Assembly: GCA_036924085.1 (NCBI GenBank)
Contig: JAVGWX010000025.1
Location: 24,880,752 to 24,944,751, forward strand
Direction of reading: 5' to 3'
Source of the DNA: Ariolimax columbianus
Taxonomy: Eukaryota > Mollusca > Gastropoda > Stylommatophora > Arionidae
DNA length: 64,000 nt
Below, piece by piece: positions 9,365-20,879 of this stretch; position 1 is the stretch's first letter; each line of letters starts with the position of its first letter. A program made the translations under genes and the position numbers. The notes under the pieces are model-generated. The model was not told the origin of the DNA and did not search any database. It saw only the letters and a program-made list of their open reading frames with translations.

Positions 9365-10175
9365 TGAGTGAATGTTTGATTTGAAAGTGTGATTAATTTA
9401 GCAGAGTGGGTGAGTGATTAATTGGAAAGAGTGAATAATTCAGCAGAGTGAGTGTGGGACTAATTTAAACGAAAGTGTGTGAATAACAGAGTGATTAATT
9501 TAACAGAGTGAGTGAATGATTCATTTAACAATGAGGGAAGAATGGATTTAAACAAAACCAATTAATTTTACAGTGAGTGAAGGAGTGATTAATTTAAACT
9601 ACGATTAATTTAACAGTGGGTTGAACAAAGTGAGTGAGTGATTCATTTAACAAAGTGAGTGATATATGTAACAAAGTGAGTGAGTGATTCATTTAACAGT
9701 GAGTGGGTTTAACAAAGTGAGTGAGTGATTCATTTAACAAAGTGAGTGAGTGATTCATTTAACAGTGAGTGGGTTTAACAAAGTGAGTGAATGATTCATT
9801 TAACAAAGTGAGTGATTCATTTAACAATGTGAGTGAGTGATTCATTTAACAAAGTGAGTGAGTGATTTATTTAACAGTGAGTGGGTTTAACAAAGTGAGT
9901 GAGTGATTAATTTAACAAAGTGAGTGAGTGATTCATTTAACAAAGTGAGTGAGTGTTTCATTTAACAGAGCGAGTGAGTGATTCATTTAACAAAGTGAGT
10001 GAGTGATTAATTTAACAAAGTGAGTGAGTGATTCATTTAACATAGCGAGTGAGTGATTCATTTAACAAAGTGAGTGATTTATTTAACAAAGTGAGTGATT
10101 CATTTAACAGAGCGAGTGAGTGATTCATTTAACAAAGTGAGTGATTTATTTAACAAAGTGAGTGATTCATTCACA
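9365..10175. repeat. About 25-bp minisatellite (GTGAGTGAGTGATTCATTTAAC)
   Basis: Irregular units of 17-31 bp made of (GTGA)n, GATTCATTTAACA and AAGTGAGT modules. The left end is degenerate (from 9365) and the right half more regular. It lies wholly in the intron between the SLC5 exons at 11035 and 9313. Confidence 0.9.
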
Positions 10176-10675
10176 GGGCTAGACTTTCTGTTACAACTGT
10201 TGTTATTAGCTAATAAAATGTCATCTCAGTATTTATTGATATTTGTGACGATTTAAGTACATACATGAAGCTCCAATATCATCTTAGAACACATTTACAC
10301 TGCCTTCTGGTCACGTCTCATCAATAAGTTCGCTCTGATATCTCGATGTCTCATGATGGAAATCAGGTCCCAAAAGCTCAGCTCGAAAGGAGAAGTTTCT
10401 CGCTAACTCTGGATCAGTTTTCTACATGCACCTGCTATCGCTTGTCTAGAGAAGAGTAAATTTACTCTTTAGTGCGCCCTAAAAAGAACGTACAATGGCG
10501 GTTTGGTGTAGCTTTTCTCACATTCCAAGTGAACTGATAAAAGTGGACTCGTGTTATCCAGGCGGTTGTGCTTCGCCTGGCCTCATCTGTTTGTTGCTCA
10601 CTACTACCGTTAGCCAGGCTGTCATGGAAACAGCCCGTTTTCAGGGAGGACTACGGGAAAGTCGAGGTGAGGGTC
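10176..10675. other. Intronic sequence without recognised features
   Basis: About 500 bp of unique-looking sequence in the SLC5 intron. The 67-codon open frame at 10495 has no family resemblance that I recognise and no splice context, so I do not call it. Confidence 0.45.
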
Positions 10676-10943
10676 TTAAGTCTGTATGTTTTGTCTGACC
10701 AGACGTAAATCTTTCATCCCCATCTTATCTTGAGTCAGCAGGTTTTGTCTGACTAGACGTAAGTCTTTCATCCCCAGCTTATCTGTCGGCATGTTTTGTC
10801 TGACCAGACGTAAGTCTTTCATCCCCAGCTTATCTTAAGTCAGCATGTTTTGCCTGGCCAGACGTACGTCTTTCATCCTCAGCTTATCTTAAGTCAGCAT
10901 GTTTTGTCTGACCAGACGTAAGTCTTTCATCCTCAGTTCATGT
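10676..10943. repeat. 54-bp minisatellite, 5 copies
   Basis: The unit contains TGTTTTGTCTGACCAGACGT followed by AAGTCTTTCATCCCCAGCTTATCTTAAGTCAGCA-like sequence. The second-to-third junction has a shortened copy. It contains a small palindrome, GTCTGACCAGAC. Intronic with respect to the SLC5 gene. Confidence 0.9.
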
Positions 10944-11034
10944 GTAAATCTTGTACATTAATGAAATTATCTAACCAAACACAGACGTCAAGTCGTCATC
11001 GTACATCATTCTAGTACACAAACACGTGACTTAC

Positions 11035-11102
11035 GATGGCGGTGTAGAATGTTGACACCACACCAGTGATGATTATTGTAGACCAGACTGGAAACCCGGT
11101 CA
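11035..11102 (-). CDS. SLC5-family symporter exon (end of TM4 / TM5)
   Basis: Minus strand. Acceptor TTCTATTTCCTGTTCTAG|TGACC above 11102; donor GCCATC|GTAAGT below 11035, a near-consensus donor. The 68-bp exon starts two bases into a codon and encodes TGFPVWSTIIITGVVSTFY followed by TAI, then joins GGIKAVVW of the next exon. The combination TFYTA-[hydrophobic]-GG matches the sodium:solute symporter signature region in SLC5 proteins. The first codon is completed by the last base of the exon at 12139-12190 and gives Met. Phase and family order agree with both neighbours. Confidence 0.9.
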
Positions 11103-11124
11103 CTAGAACAGGAAATAGAATTGT

Positions 11125-11404
11125 GCACATCAACAAATGCTTACGTCCCTTTCTTACTTAGACTTGATCCTTCCACTGATGCCGTGGGGAGCTGCAGGTT
11201 CGGCACTTGGGCCAGACGTGTTTCTGCGGTTGTTGAGAGTCCATGCTGGAATAGAGTGTGTTTAATGTTGTCTATCCATTTACCTCGTGGTCTTCCATTG
11301 CCTCTAAACGCGGATCTCCAACTGTTGTATATTCTTAATGGCAACCGATCTGGTTTTATTCTCATGAGATGAGCAAACCACTTAACCTTCTGTCTATCAT
11401 GCAT
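11125..11404 (-). pseudogene. C-terminal scrap of a non-LTR retrotransposon
   Basis: The minus strand encodes KVKWFAHLMRIKPDRLPLRI, then RGNGRPRGKWIDNIKHTLFQ and HGLSTTAETRLAQ. These are the Trp-x-x-His-x-x-Arg, Gly-Arg-Pro-Arg-x-x-Trp-Ile-Asp-x-Ile and Ala-x-x-Arg-Ala/Leu-Ala motifs of LINE ORF2 C-termini. No RT core remains. It lies in the SLC5 intron between 11102 and 12139, directly beside an antisense SINE. Confidence 0.82.
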
Positions 11405-11410
11405 TCTCTG

Positions 11411-11653
11411 GGTGTTCTTTTTATTTCTCTAATCCCCAAGGCGGTGTGCGTTGCACTGTGGTTTCTATTTTGCGCCTGTCGGCCCAGTGCATCCGACTTC
11501 AGCATGTATTTTATGTAAGGGTCTGCTTTCTCCTGCATTTTGTAAGGGTTGTTTCCCCCAGTGTAACGGCCAGTGCTGTGATGGGGATCGAACCTAGCAC
11601 CTTCTAGTTGTGAGCCGTGCCACTTAACCACTAGTCCATGCCGTTCCCCTTCT
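11411..11653 (-). mobile_element. tRNA-derived SINE, family 1 (antisense copy)
   Basis: The reverse complement reads GGGGAACGGCATGGACTAGT at the head and GGTTCGATCCC (B box; plus 11584-11594), with body GATGCACTGGGCCGACAGGC and CGCAAAATAGAAACCACAGTG. It aligns along its whole length with the copy at 4268-4497 and has a small extra insertion in the middle (about 20 bp, AAGCAGACCCTTACATAAAA). It is inserted directly upstream of the LINE C-terminus at 11404. The open frame over it is an artefact. Confidence 0.9.
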
Positions 11654-11784
11654 TATAATATATACATAATAAACACACACCACATCACAATACAGACAAC
11701 ACACCACACACCACAACGCATGCGCCACACACACAGCACAGCATAAACCAGTTGGAGCGAGAAAGGGACAAGAGGACGACTTTA

Positions 11785-11922
11785 TAGACAGACGGTCAGA
11801 CAGATAGACATAGGAGCAGACGAACTGGCAGGCAGGCAGACAGACAGACGGACGGACAGACGGATAGCTGAATAGGTAGGTAAGTAATAGGTAGATAGAT
11901 ATGTAGATAAATAGATAGATAT

Positions 11923-11970
<48 letters not shown>

Positions 11971-12112
11971 GTAGGTAGATAGGTAGGTAGATAAGCAGGC
12001 AAACAGACAGGCAAGCAGGCAAACAGACAGACAAGCAGGCAGACAGACAGGCATGCAAGCAGACAGACAGACAGTCACGCAAGCAGACAGACAGACAAAG
12101 AGAGATATAGAT
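11785..12112. repeat. (GACA)n / (GATA)n tetranucleotide microsatellite
   Basis: Blocks of GACA/GACG, a (GATA)n core near 11890-11970, then GGCA/GACA. The Tyr-Ile-Tyr-Leu-Ser-Ile open frames on the minus strand come from it. It lies about 26 bp from the donor site of the SLC5 exon at 12139. Confidence 0.95.
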
Positions 12113-12138
12113 CACAAGAAAAGAAAACTGGTACCTAC

Positions 12139-12190
12139 TCGCTTTAAATGCGATGGCAGGAGCGAACGAAGCTATTCCAATATACACGAT
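12139..12190 (-). CDS. Short SLC5-family symporter exon (TM4)
   Basis: Minus strand, 52 bp. Acceptor TTGACTACTTCAAATTCAG|ATC above 12190, with an in-frame TGA shortly before it. Donor AAAGCGA|GTAGGT below 12139. It encodes IVYIGIASFAPAIAFKA plus the first base of the next codon. This corresponds to the conserved [Y/M]-x-G-[I/V]-x-x-[Y/F]-APA-[L/I]-A-[L/F] segment of SLC5 proteins. Joined to the exon at 11102 it gives AFKAMTGFPVW, as expected for the family. The upstream partner is the exon ending at 59590, so a 47.4-kb intron precedes it. The donor position is chosen for phase compatibility; a GT a few bases downstream would break the frame. Confidence 0.8.
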
Positions 12191-12459
12191 CTGAATTTGA
12201 AGTAGTCAAAATACACAAGAATGGATTACACGTAGCCTGCATACAGTACTTGACTATCATCAAGAAGATGTATATACTATCATCAATTTAACAAATGAAA
12301 ATGCAAGTAGGAAAGAGTAAGTTGATTGCTTTAGTCTTAGTCTTAGTCTACCTGTGCATCTACAAGGGCATTAGACCTTGTGCAGGTTCCAACTCTTTTG
12401 CGAGTTTGTAGTAGCTCTGCTCATTTCGCTGCTTAGCTGGGCTCGAGCAGTTCTATGTT

Positions 12460-12606
12460 GTTTGGTTTTGTGCTGGTCTCATCTCGGATTCCAGGCGATT
12501 CTGTCACGGGTTGCCCAGTGGATGGATAACTTGTTTGGTTTTGTGCTGGTCTCATCTCGGATTCCAAGGGATTCTGTCACGGGTTGTCCAGTGGATGGAT
12601 AACCTG
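12460..12606. repeat. 73-bp tandem duplication inside the RT C-terminus
   Basis: TTGTGCTGGTCTCATCTCGG recurs at a 73-bp interval (CTCATCTCGG at 12478 and 12551), with a few substitutions between the copies. On the minus strand it carries an IHWATRDRIAWNPR-like stretch from the LINE tail. Confidence 0.88.
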
Positions 12607-12665
12607 TTTGTTTGAGGATCACGAGTGTTGTGCAGCTCGAGCGAATCTTGTCTTCTAGTGAGGTA

Positions 12666-12683
12666 GGGGGGGGGGGGGGGGGG
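12666..12683. repeat. Poly-G run of 18
   Basis: An uninterrupted homopolymer of G within the decayed RT C-terminus. Its length is prone to sequencing error. Confidence 0.95.
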
Positions 12684-14342
12684 CTCAACCAGGTGGTCTT
12701 TTATTGTCCCGCGGGTATCACAGGGTGGACGCTGTACTTCAGCGTTCGTCTTTCCTTCTGACTACATGGCCAGCCCAGGGGTGCTTGGAGTTATTAGTGT
12801 GATGGATGACATCCTTGACGAGTGATAATGCTCGGATGTTGTGTAAGCCCATCTGGCGCGCGTGACAGTGATAGGCCTACGAGACGGCGCTCGAGCGAGG
12901 CATGTGTTGTCCTTAGCTGGTTCTCCGCGGTTTCTCTTGTCAGAGACCAGGTTTCACATCCACGGCGCTGGTAGAAGCACTGAGTTGAATAAGTCAGCTC
13001 GCAGTCTGGTGTCTCTTGTGGCGCCTGTTGCCGGCAGAGGTAGATGTTGAGGAGGCGGCCGATGCAGATATTGAAGAGGTGGTCTAGGTAGATGTTGAGG
13101 AGTGGGCCGATGTAGATCTTGAGGAGTGGACCGATGTAGATGTTGAGGATGGGGCCGAGGTAGATGTTGAGGAGGGGTCCGAGGAAGATGTTGAGGAGAT
13201 GGGTTACCGAAGTAGATGTTGAGGAGGTGGCCGAGGTAGATGTTGAGGAGGTAGGTGGCAGACGTAGATGTTGAAGAGGTGGCCGAAGTAGATATTGAGG
13301 AGGTGGTCGAGGTAGATGTTGAGGAGGTGGATGGCCGAGGTAGATATTGAGGAGGGGGCCGAGGTAGATGTTGAGGAGGCGGCCGAGGTAGATGTTGTGG
13401 AGGTGGGTGGCAGAGGTAAATGTTGAGGAGGGGGCCGAGGTAGATGTTGAGGAGGTGGGTGGCCGAGGTAGACGTTTTAGGAGGTGCCGAGATAGATGTT
13501 GAGGAGGTGGGTGGCCAAGGTAGACGTTGAGGAGGTGAGTGGCCGAGGTAGATGTTGAGGAGGTGGGTAACCAAGGTAGATGTTGAGGAGCTGGGTGGCC
13601 GAGGTAGATGTTGAGGAGGGGCCGAGGTAGATGTTGAAGAGGTGGGTGGCCGAGGTAGATGTTGAGGATGTGGCCGAGGAAGATGTTGAGGAGGTGGCCT
13701 ATGTAGATATTGAAGAGGTGGCCGAGGTAGATGTTGAGGATGTGGGTGGCCGAGGTAGATGTTGAGGAGGTGGTTGGCCGAGGTAGATGTTGAGGAGGTG
13801 GCCGAGGTAGATGTTGAGGAGGTGGTCGAGGTAGATGTTCAGGAGGTGAGTGGCTGAAGTAGATGTTGAGGAGCTGGTGGCCGAGATAGATATTGAGGAG
13901 GTGGGTGGCCGAGGTAGATGTTGAGGAGGTGGCCGAGGTAGACGTTGAGAAAAGGGCCGAGGTAGATGTTGAGGAGGTGGCCGAGGTAGATGTTGAGGAG
14001 GTGGGTGGCCGAAGTAGACGTTGAGGAGGGTGGTCGGCCAAGGTAGATGTTGAGGATGTGGGTGGCCGAGGTAGATGTTGAGGAGGGGGCCGAGGTAGAT
14101 GTTGAGGAGGTGGGTGGCCGAGGTAGACATTGAGGAGGTGGGTGGCCGAGGTAGATTTTGAGGAGGTGGGTGGCCGAGGTAGATGTTGAGGAGGTGGCCG
14201 AGGTAGATGTTGAGGAAGGGTCCGAGGTAGATGTTAAGGAGGTGGGTGGCCGAAGTAGATGGTGAGGAGGTGGCCGAGGTAGATGTTGAGGAGGTGGGTG
14301 GCCGAGATAGATATTGAGGAGGGGGCCGAGGTAGATGTTGAG

Positions 14343-14556
14343 TGATAATGCTCGGATGTTGTGTAAGCCCATCTGGCGCGCGTGACAGTGATAGGCCCAC
14401 GAGACGGCGCTCGAGCGAGGAATGTGTTGTCGTTAGCTGGTTCTCCGCGGTTTCTCTTGTCAGAGACCAGGTTTCACATCCACGGCGCTGGTAAAAGCAC
14501 TGAGTTGAATAAGTCAGCTCGCAGTCTGGTGTCTCTTGTGGCGCCTGTTGCCGGCA
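14343..14556 (-). repeat. Embedded RT block (copy 2 of the GCETWSLT segment)
   Basis: About 214 bp, nearly identical to 12823-13036, from TGATAATGCTCGG to GTTGCCGGCA. Satellite units directly adjoin both ends. It encodes the same GCETWSLTRETAENQ stretch on the minus strand. It marks a duplication that included the satellite edge. Confidence 0.93.
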
Positions 14557-17096
14557 GAGGTAGATGTTGAGGAGGCGGCCGATGCAGATATTGAAGAGGT
14601 GGTCGAGGTAGATGTTGAGGAGTGGGCCGATGTAGATGTTGAGAAGGTGGGTTGCCGAGAAATATGTTTAGGAGGTGGGTGGCTGAGGTAGATGTTGAGG
14701 AGGTGGCCGAGGTAGATGTTGAGGAGGTGGGTAGCCGAGGTAGATGTTGAAGAGGTGGGTAGCTGAGGTAGATGTTGAGGTGCTGGGTGGCCGAGAAAGA
14801 TGATGAGAAGGTGGGTTGCCGAGGTAGAAGTTGGGGAGGGGGCCGAGGTAGATGTTGAGGAGGTGGGTAGCCGAGGTAGATGTTGAGGAGCTGGGGGACC
14901 GAGGTAGATGTTGAGGAGGGGGCCGAGGTAGATGTTGAAGAGGTGGGTGGTTGAGGTAGATGTTGAGGATGTGGCCGAGGTAGATGTTGGGGAGGTGGCC
15001 TATGTAGATGTTGAAGAGGTGGCCGAGGTAGATGTTGAGGAGGTGGGTGGCCGAGGTTGATGTTGAGGAGGTGGGTGGCCGAGGTAGATGTTGAGGAGGC
15101 GGCCGAGGTAGATGTTGAGGAGGTGCTCGAGGTAGATGTTGAGGAGGTGAGTGGCCGAGGTAGATGTTGAGGAGGCGGGTGGCTGAGATAGATGTTCAGA
15201 AGGTCGGTGGCCGAGGTAGATGTTGAGGAGATGGCCGAGGTAGATGTTGAGGAGGGGGCCGAGTTAGATGTTGAGGAGGTGGCCGAGGTAGATGTTGAGG
15301 AGGATGCAAGGTAGATGTTGAAGAGGTGCCGAGGTAGATGTTGAGGATGTGGGTGGCCGAAGTAGACGTTGAGGAGGTTGGGGGCCGAGGTAGATGTTTA
15401 AGAGGTCGGTGGCCGAGGTAGATGTTGAGGAGGGGCCGAGGTAGATGTTGAGGAGGTTGCGAGGTATATGTTGAGGAGGTGCCGAGGTAGATGTTGAGGA
15501 GGTGGGTGGCCGAGGTAGATGTTGAGGAGGGGGCCGAGGTAGATGTTGAGGAGGTGGGTGACTGAGATAGATATTGAGGAGGTGGGTGGCCGAGGTAGAT
15601 GTTGAGAAGAGGGCCGAGGTAGATGTTGAGGAGGTGGCCGAGGTAGATGTTGAGGAGGTTGCGAGGTAGATGTTGAAGAGGTGCCGAGGTAAATGTTTAG
15701 GAGGTGGGTGGCCGAAGTAGACGTTGAGGAGGGGGCTGGCCGAGGAAAATGTTTAGGAGGTGGGTGGACGAGGTAGACGTTGAGGAGGGACAGAGGTAGA
15801 TGTTGAAGAGGTTGTGAGGTAGATGTTGAGGAGGTGCCGAGGTAGATGTTGAGGAGGTGGTTGGCCGAGGTAGATGTTGAGGAGGTGGGTGGCCGAGGTA
15901 GATGTTGAGGAGGTGGCCGAGGTAGATGTTGAGAAGAGGGCCGAGGTAGATGTTGAGGAGGTGGTAGAGGTAGATGTTTTAGGAGGTGCCGAGATAGATG
16001 TTGAGGAGGTGGGTGGCCAAGGTAGACGATGAGGAGGTGGGTGGCCGAGGTAGATGTTGAGGAGGTGGACGAGGTAGATGTTGAGGAGGTGGCCGAGGTA
16101 GATGTTTTAGGAGGTGCCGAGATAGATGTTGAGGAGGTGGGTGGCCAAGGTAGACGTTGAGGAGGTGGGTGGCCGAGGTAGATGTTGAGGAGGTGGGTAA
16201 CCGAGGTAGATGTTGAGGAGCTGGGTGGCCAAGGTAGATGTTGAAGAGGTGGGTGGCCGAGGTAGATGTTGAGGATGTGGCCGAGGTAGATGTTGAGGAG
16301 GTGGCCTATGTAGATGTTTAAGAGGTGGCCGAGGTAGATGTTGAGGAGGTGGGTGGCCGAGGTAGATGTTGAGGAGGTGGTTTGCCGAGGTAGATGTTGA
16401 GGAGGTGGCCGAGGTAGATGTTGAGGAGGTGGGTGGCCGAGATAGATATTGAAGAGGTGGGTGGCCGAGGTAGATGTTGAGGAGGTGGCCGAGGTAGATG
16501 TTGAGAAGAGGGCCGAGGTAGATGTTGAGGAGGTGGCCGAGGTAGATGTTGAGGAGGTTGCGAGGTAGATGTTGAAGAGGTGCCGAGGTAGATGTTGAGG
16601 AGGTGGGTGGTCGAAGTAGACGTTGAGGAGGGTGGTGGCCGAGGTAGATGTTTAGGAGGTGGGTGGCTGAGGTAGATGTTGAGGAGGGGCTGAGGTAGAT
16701 GTTCAGGAGGTTGCGAGGTAGATGTTGAGGAGGTGCCGAGGTAGATGTTGAGGAGGTGGGTGGCAGAGGTAGATTTTGAGGAAGTGGGTGGCCAAGGTAG
16801 ATGTTGAGGATGTGGCTGGCCAAGGTAGATGTTGAGGAGGGGGCCGAGGTAGATGTTGAGGAGGTGGGTGGCCGAGGTAGACGTTGAGGAGGTGGGTGGC
16901 CGAGGTAGATTTTGAGGAGGTGGGTGGCCGAGGTAGATGTTGAGGAGGTGGCCGAGGTAGATGTTGAGGAAGGGTCCGAGGTAGATGTTGAGGAGGGGGG
17001 TGGCCGAAGTAGATGGTAAGGAGGTGGCCGAGGTAGATGTTGAGGAGGTGGGTGGCCGAGATAGATATTGAGGAGGGGGCCGAGGTAGATGTTTAG

Positions 17097-17308
17097 TGAT
17101 AATGCTCGGATGTTGTGTAAGCCCATCTGGCGCGTGACAGTGATAGGCCCACGAGACGGCGCTCGAGCGAGGCATGTGTTGTCCTTAGCTGGTTCTCCGC
17201 GGTTTCTCTTGTCAGAGACCAGGTTTCACATCCACGGCGCTGGTAAAAGCACTGAGTTGAATAAGTCAGCTCGCAGTCTGGTGTCTCTTGTGGCGCCTGT
17301 TGCCGGCA
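17097..17308 (-). repeat. Embedded RT block (copy 3)
   Basis: Same segment as at 12823-13036, but with a 2-bp loss in the GGCGCGCGTGACAG stretch (now GGCGCGTGACAG). The loss is shared with the copy at 20047, so those two are sister copies. Confidence 0.93.
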
Positions 17309-20046
17309 GAGGTAGATGTTGAGGAGGCGGCCGATACAGATATTGAAGAGGTGGTCGAGGTAGATGTTGAGGAGTGGGCCGATGTAGATTTTGAGGAGGT
17401 GGGTTGCCGAGAAATATGTTTAGGAGGTGGGTGGCTGAGGTAGATGTTGAGGAGGAGGCCGAGGTAGATGTTGAGGAGGTGGGTAGCCGAGGTAGATGTT
17501 GAGGAGGTGGGTAGCTGAGGTAGATGTTGAGGAGCTGGGTGGCCGAGAAAGATGTTGAGGAGGTGGGTTGCCGAGGTAGAAGTTGAGGAGGTGGCCGAGG
17601 TAGATGTTGAGGATGTGGGTAGCCGAGGTAGATGTTGAGGAGCTGGGTGACCGAGGTAGATGTTGAGGAGGGGGCCGAGGTAGATGTTGAAGCGGTGGGT
17701 GGTTGAGGTAGATGTTGAGGATGTGGCCGAGGTAGATGTTGGGGAGGTGGCCTATGTAGATGTTGAAGAAGTGGCTGAGGTAGATGTTGAGGAGGTTTGT
17801 GGCCGAGGTTGATATTGAGGAGGTGGGTGGCCGAGGTAGATGTTGAGGAGGTGGTCGAGGTAGATATTGAGGAGGTGGGTGGCCGAAGTAGATGTTGAGG
17901 AGGTGGACGAGGTAGATGTTGAGGAGGGGGCCGAGGTAGATGTTGAGGAGGTGGTTGGCCGAGGTAGATGTTGAGGAGGTGGTTGGCCGAGATAGATGTT
18001 GAGGAAGTCGGTGGCCAAGGTAGATGTTGAGGATGTGGGTGACCGAGGTAGATGTTGAGGAGGGGGCCGAGGTAGATGTTGAGGAGGTCGGTGGCCGAGG
18101 TAGATATTGAGCAGGTGGGTGGCCGAGGTAGATGTTGAGGAGGTGGCCGAGGTAGATGTTGAGAAGAGGGCCGAGGTAGATGTTGAGGAGGTGGCCGAGG
18201 TAGATGTTTTAGGAGGTGCCGAGATAGATGTTGAGGAGGTGGGTGGCCAAGGTAGACGTTGAGGAGGTGGGTGGCCGAGGTAGATGTTAAGGAGGGGGCC
18301 GAGGTAGATGTTGAGGAGGTCGGTGGCCGAGGTAGATATTGAGGAGGTGGGTGGCCGAGGTAGATGTTGAGGAGGTGGCCGAGGTAGATGTCTAGAAGAG
18401 GGCCGAGATAGATGTTGAGGAGGTGGCCGAGGTAGATGTTTTAGGAGGTGCCGAGATAGATGTTGAGGAGGTGGGTGGCCAAGGTAGACGTTGAGGAAGT
18501 GGGTGGCCGAGGAAGATGTTGAGGAGGTGGACGAGGTAGATGTTGAGGAGGTGGCCGAGGTAGATGTTTTAGGAGGTGCCGAGATAGATGTTAAGGAGGT
18601 GGGTGGCCAAGGTAGACGTTTAGGAGGTGGGTGGCCGAGGTAGATGTTGAAGAGGTGGGTGGCCGAGGTAGATGTTGAGGATGTGGCCGAGGTAGATGTT
18701 GAGGAGGTGGCCTATGTAGATGTTTAAGAGGTGGCCGAGTTTGATGTTAAGGAGGTGGGTGGCCGAGGTAGATGTTGAGGAGGTGGTTGGCCGAGGTAGA
18801 TGTTGAGGAGGTGGCCGATGTAGATGTTGAGGAGGTGGTCGAGGTAGATATTGAGGAGGTGAGTGGCCGAAGTAGATGTTGAGGAGGTGGGTGGCCGAGA
18901 TAAATATTGAGGAGGTGGGTGGCCGAGGTAGATATTGAGGAGGTGGGTGGCCGAGGTAGATGTTGAGGAGGTGGCCGAGGTAGATGTCTAGAAGAGGGCC
19001 GAGGTAGATGTTGAGGAGGTGGCCGAGGTAGATGTTTTAGGAGGTGCCGAGATAGATGTTGAGGAGGTGGGTGGCCAAGGTAGATGTTGAGGAGGTGGGT
19101 GGCCGAGGTAGATGTTGAGGAGGTGGACGAGGTAGATGTTGAGGAGGTGGCCGAGGTAGATGTTTTAGGAGGTGCCGAGATAGATGTTGAGGAGGTGGGT
19201 GGCCAAGGTAGATGTTGAGGAGGTGGGTGGCCGAGGTAGATGTTGAGGAGGTGGACGAGGTAGATGTTGAGGAGGTGGCCGAGGTAGATGTTTTAGGAGG
19301 TGCCGAGATAGATGTTGAGGAGGTGGGTAGCCGAGGTAGATGTTGAGGAGGTGGTTTGCCGAGGTAGATGTTGAGGAGATGGCCGAGGTAGATGTTGAGG
19401 AGGTGGGTGGCCGAGATAGATATTGAGGAGGTGGGTGGCCGAGGTAGATGTTGAGGAGGTGGCCGAGGTAGATGTTGAGAAGAGGGCCGAGGTAGATGTT
19501 GAGGAGGTAGCGAGGTAGATGTTGAAGAGGTGCCGAGGTAGATGTTGAGGAGGTGGGTGGCCGAAGTAGACGTTGAGGAGGGTGGTGGCCGAGGTAGATG
19601 TTTAGGAGGTGGGTGGCTGAGGTAGATGTTGAGGAGGGGCTGAGGTAGATGTTGAGGAGGTTGCGAGGTAGATGTTGAGGAGGTGCCGAGGTAGATGTTG
19701 AGGAGGTGGGTGGCAGAGGTAGATTTTGAGGAAGTGGGTGGCCAAGGTAGATGTTGAGGATGTGGGTGGCCAAGGTAGATGTTGAGGAGGGGGCCGAGGT
19801 AGATGTTGAGGAGGTGGGTGGCCGAGGTAGACGTTGAGGAGGTGGGTGGCCGAGGTAGATTTTGAGGAGGTGGGTGGCCGAGGTAGATGTTGAGGAGGTG
19901 GCCGAGGTAGATGTTGAGGAAGGGTCCGAGGTAGATGTTGAGGAGGTGGGTGGCCGAAGTAGATGGTAAGGAGGTGGCCGAGGTAGATGTTGAGGAGGTG
20001 GGTGGCCGAGATAGATATTGAGGAGGGGGCCGAGGTAGATGTTTAG

Positions 20047-20258
20047 TGATAATGCTCGGATGCTGTGTAAGCCCATCTGGCGCGTGACAGTGATAGGCCC
20101 ACGAGACGGCGCTCGAGCGAGGCATGTGTTGTCCTTAGCTGGTTCTCCGCGGTTTCTCTTGTCAGAGACCAGGTTTCACATCCACGGCGCTGGTAAAAGC
20201 ACTGAGTTGAATAAGTCAGCTCGCAGTCTGGTGTCTCTTGTGGCGCCTGTTGCCGGCA
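20047..20258 (-). repeat. Embedded RT block (copy 4)
   Basis: Sister of the block at 17097, sharing its 2-bp deletion. The satellite flanks on both sides are also nearly the same as those of copy 3, so the whole stretch of about 2.95 kb was duplicated. Confidence 0.93.
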
Positions 20259-20879
20259 GAGGTAGATGTTGAGGAGGCGGCCGATACAGATATTGAAGAG
20301 GTGGTCGAGGTAGATGTTGAGGAGTGGGCCGATGTAGATTTTGAAGAGGTGGGTTGCCGAGAAATATGTTTAGGAGGTGGGTGGCTGAGGTAGATGTTGA
20401 GGAGGAGGCCGAGGTAGATGTTGAGGAGGTGGGTAGCTGAGGTAGATGTTGAGGAGGTGGGTAGCTGAGGTAGATGTTGAGGAGCTGGGTGGCCGAGAAA
20501 GATGTTGAGGAGGTGGGTTGCCGAGGTAGAAGTTGAGGAGGTGGCCGAGGTAGATGTTGAGGAGGTGGGTAGCCGAGGTAGATGTTGAGGAGCTGGGTGA
20601 CCGAGGTAGATGTTGATGAGGGGGCCGAGGTAGATGTTGAAGCGGTGGGTGGTTGAGGTAGATGTTGAGGATGTGGCCGAGGTAGATGTTGGGGAGGTGG
20701 CCTATGTAGATGTTAAAGAAGTGGCTGAGGTAGATGTTGAGGAGGTTGGTGGCCGAGGTTGATATTGAGGAGGTGGGTGGCCGAGGTAGATGTTGAGGAG
20801 GTGGTCGAGGTAGATATTGAGGAGGTGGGTGGCCGAGGTAGATGTTGAGGAGGTGGCCGAGGTAGATGTTGAGGAGGGG

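Larger units (their letters stand above)
12328..13036 (-). pseudogene. 3' half of the split non-LTR RT (C-terminal part and 3' tail)
   Basis: Read on the minus strand from the satellite edge: TYSTQCFYQRRGCETWSLT (GCETWSL at plus 12939-12962), then LRTTHASLERRLVGLSLS, then LSLVKDVIHH, then PWAGHVVRRKDER, then a degenerate W-Y-P-R / G-R-P-P segment interrupted by a poly-G run. The order matches LINE RT C-termini (Y-G-C-E-T-W, E-R-R-x-x-G, K-V-K-D-V-I, W-A-G-H-V-x-R). At the end, plus 12331-12350, (TTAGTC)n reads (GACTAA)n on the minus strand, which fits a LINE 3' tail. The piece is colinear, in the same orientation, with the RT at 56641-57717. The two are separated only by the satellite. Confidence 0.85.

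Noticed and set aside
8428..9367. Cys-Val-Leu-rich plus-strand and Lys-Gln-Thr-Asn-rich minus-strand open frames of 220-280 codons
   Set aside because: Translations of the TGTT/TGTC array. Only the 81 bp at 9233-9313 within the minus frames is a real exon.
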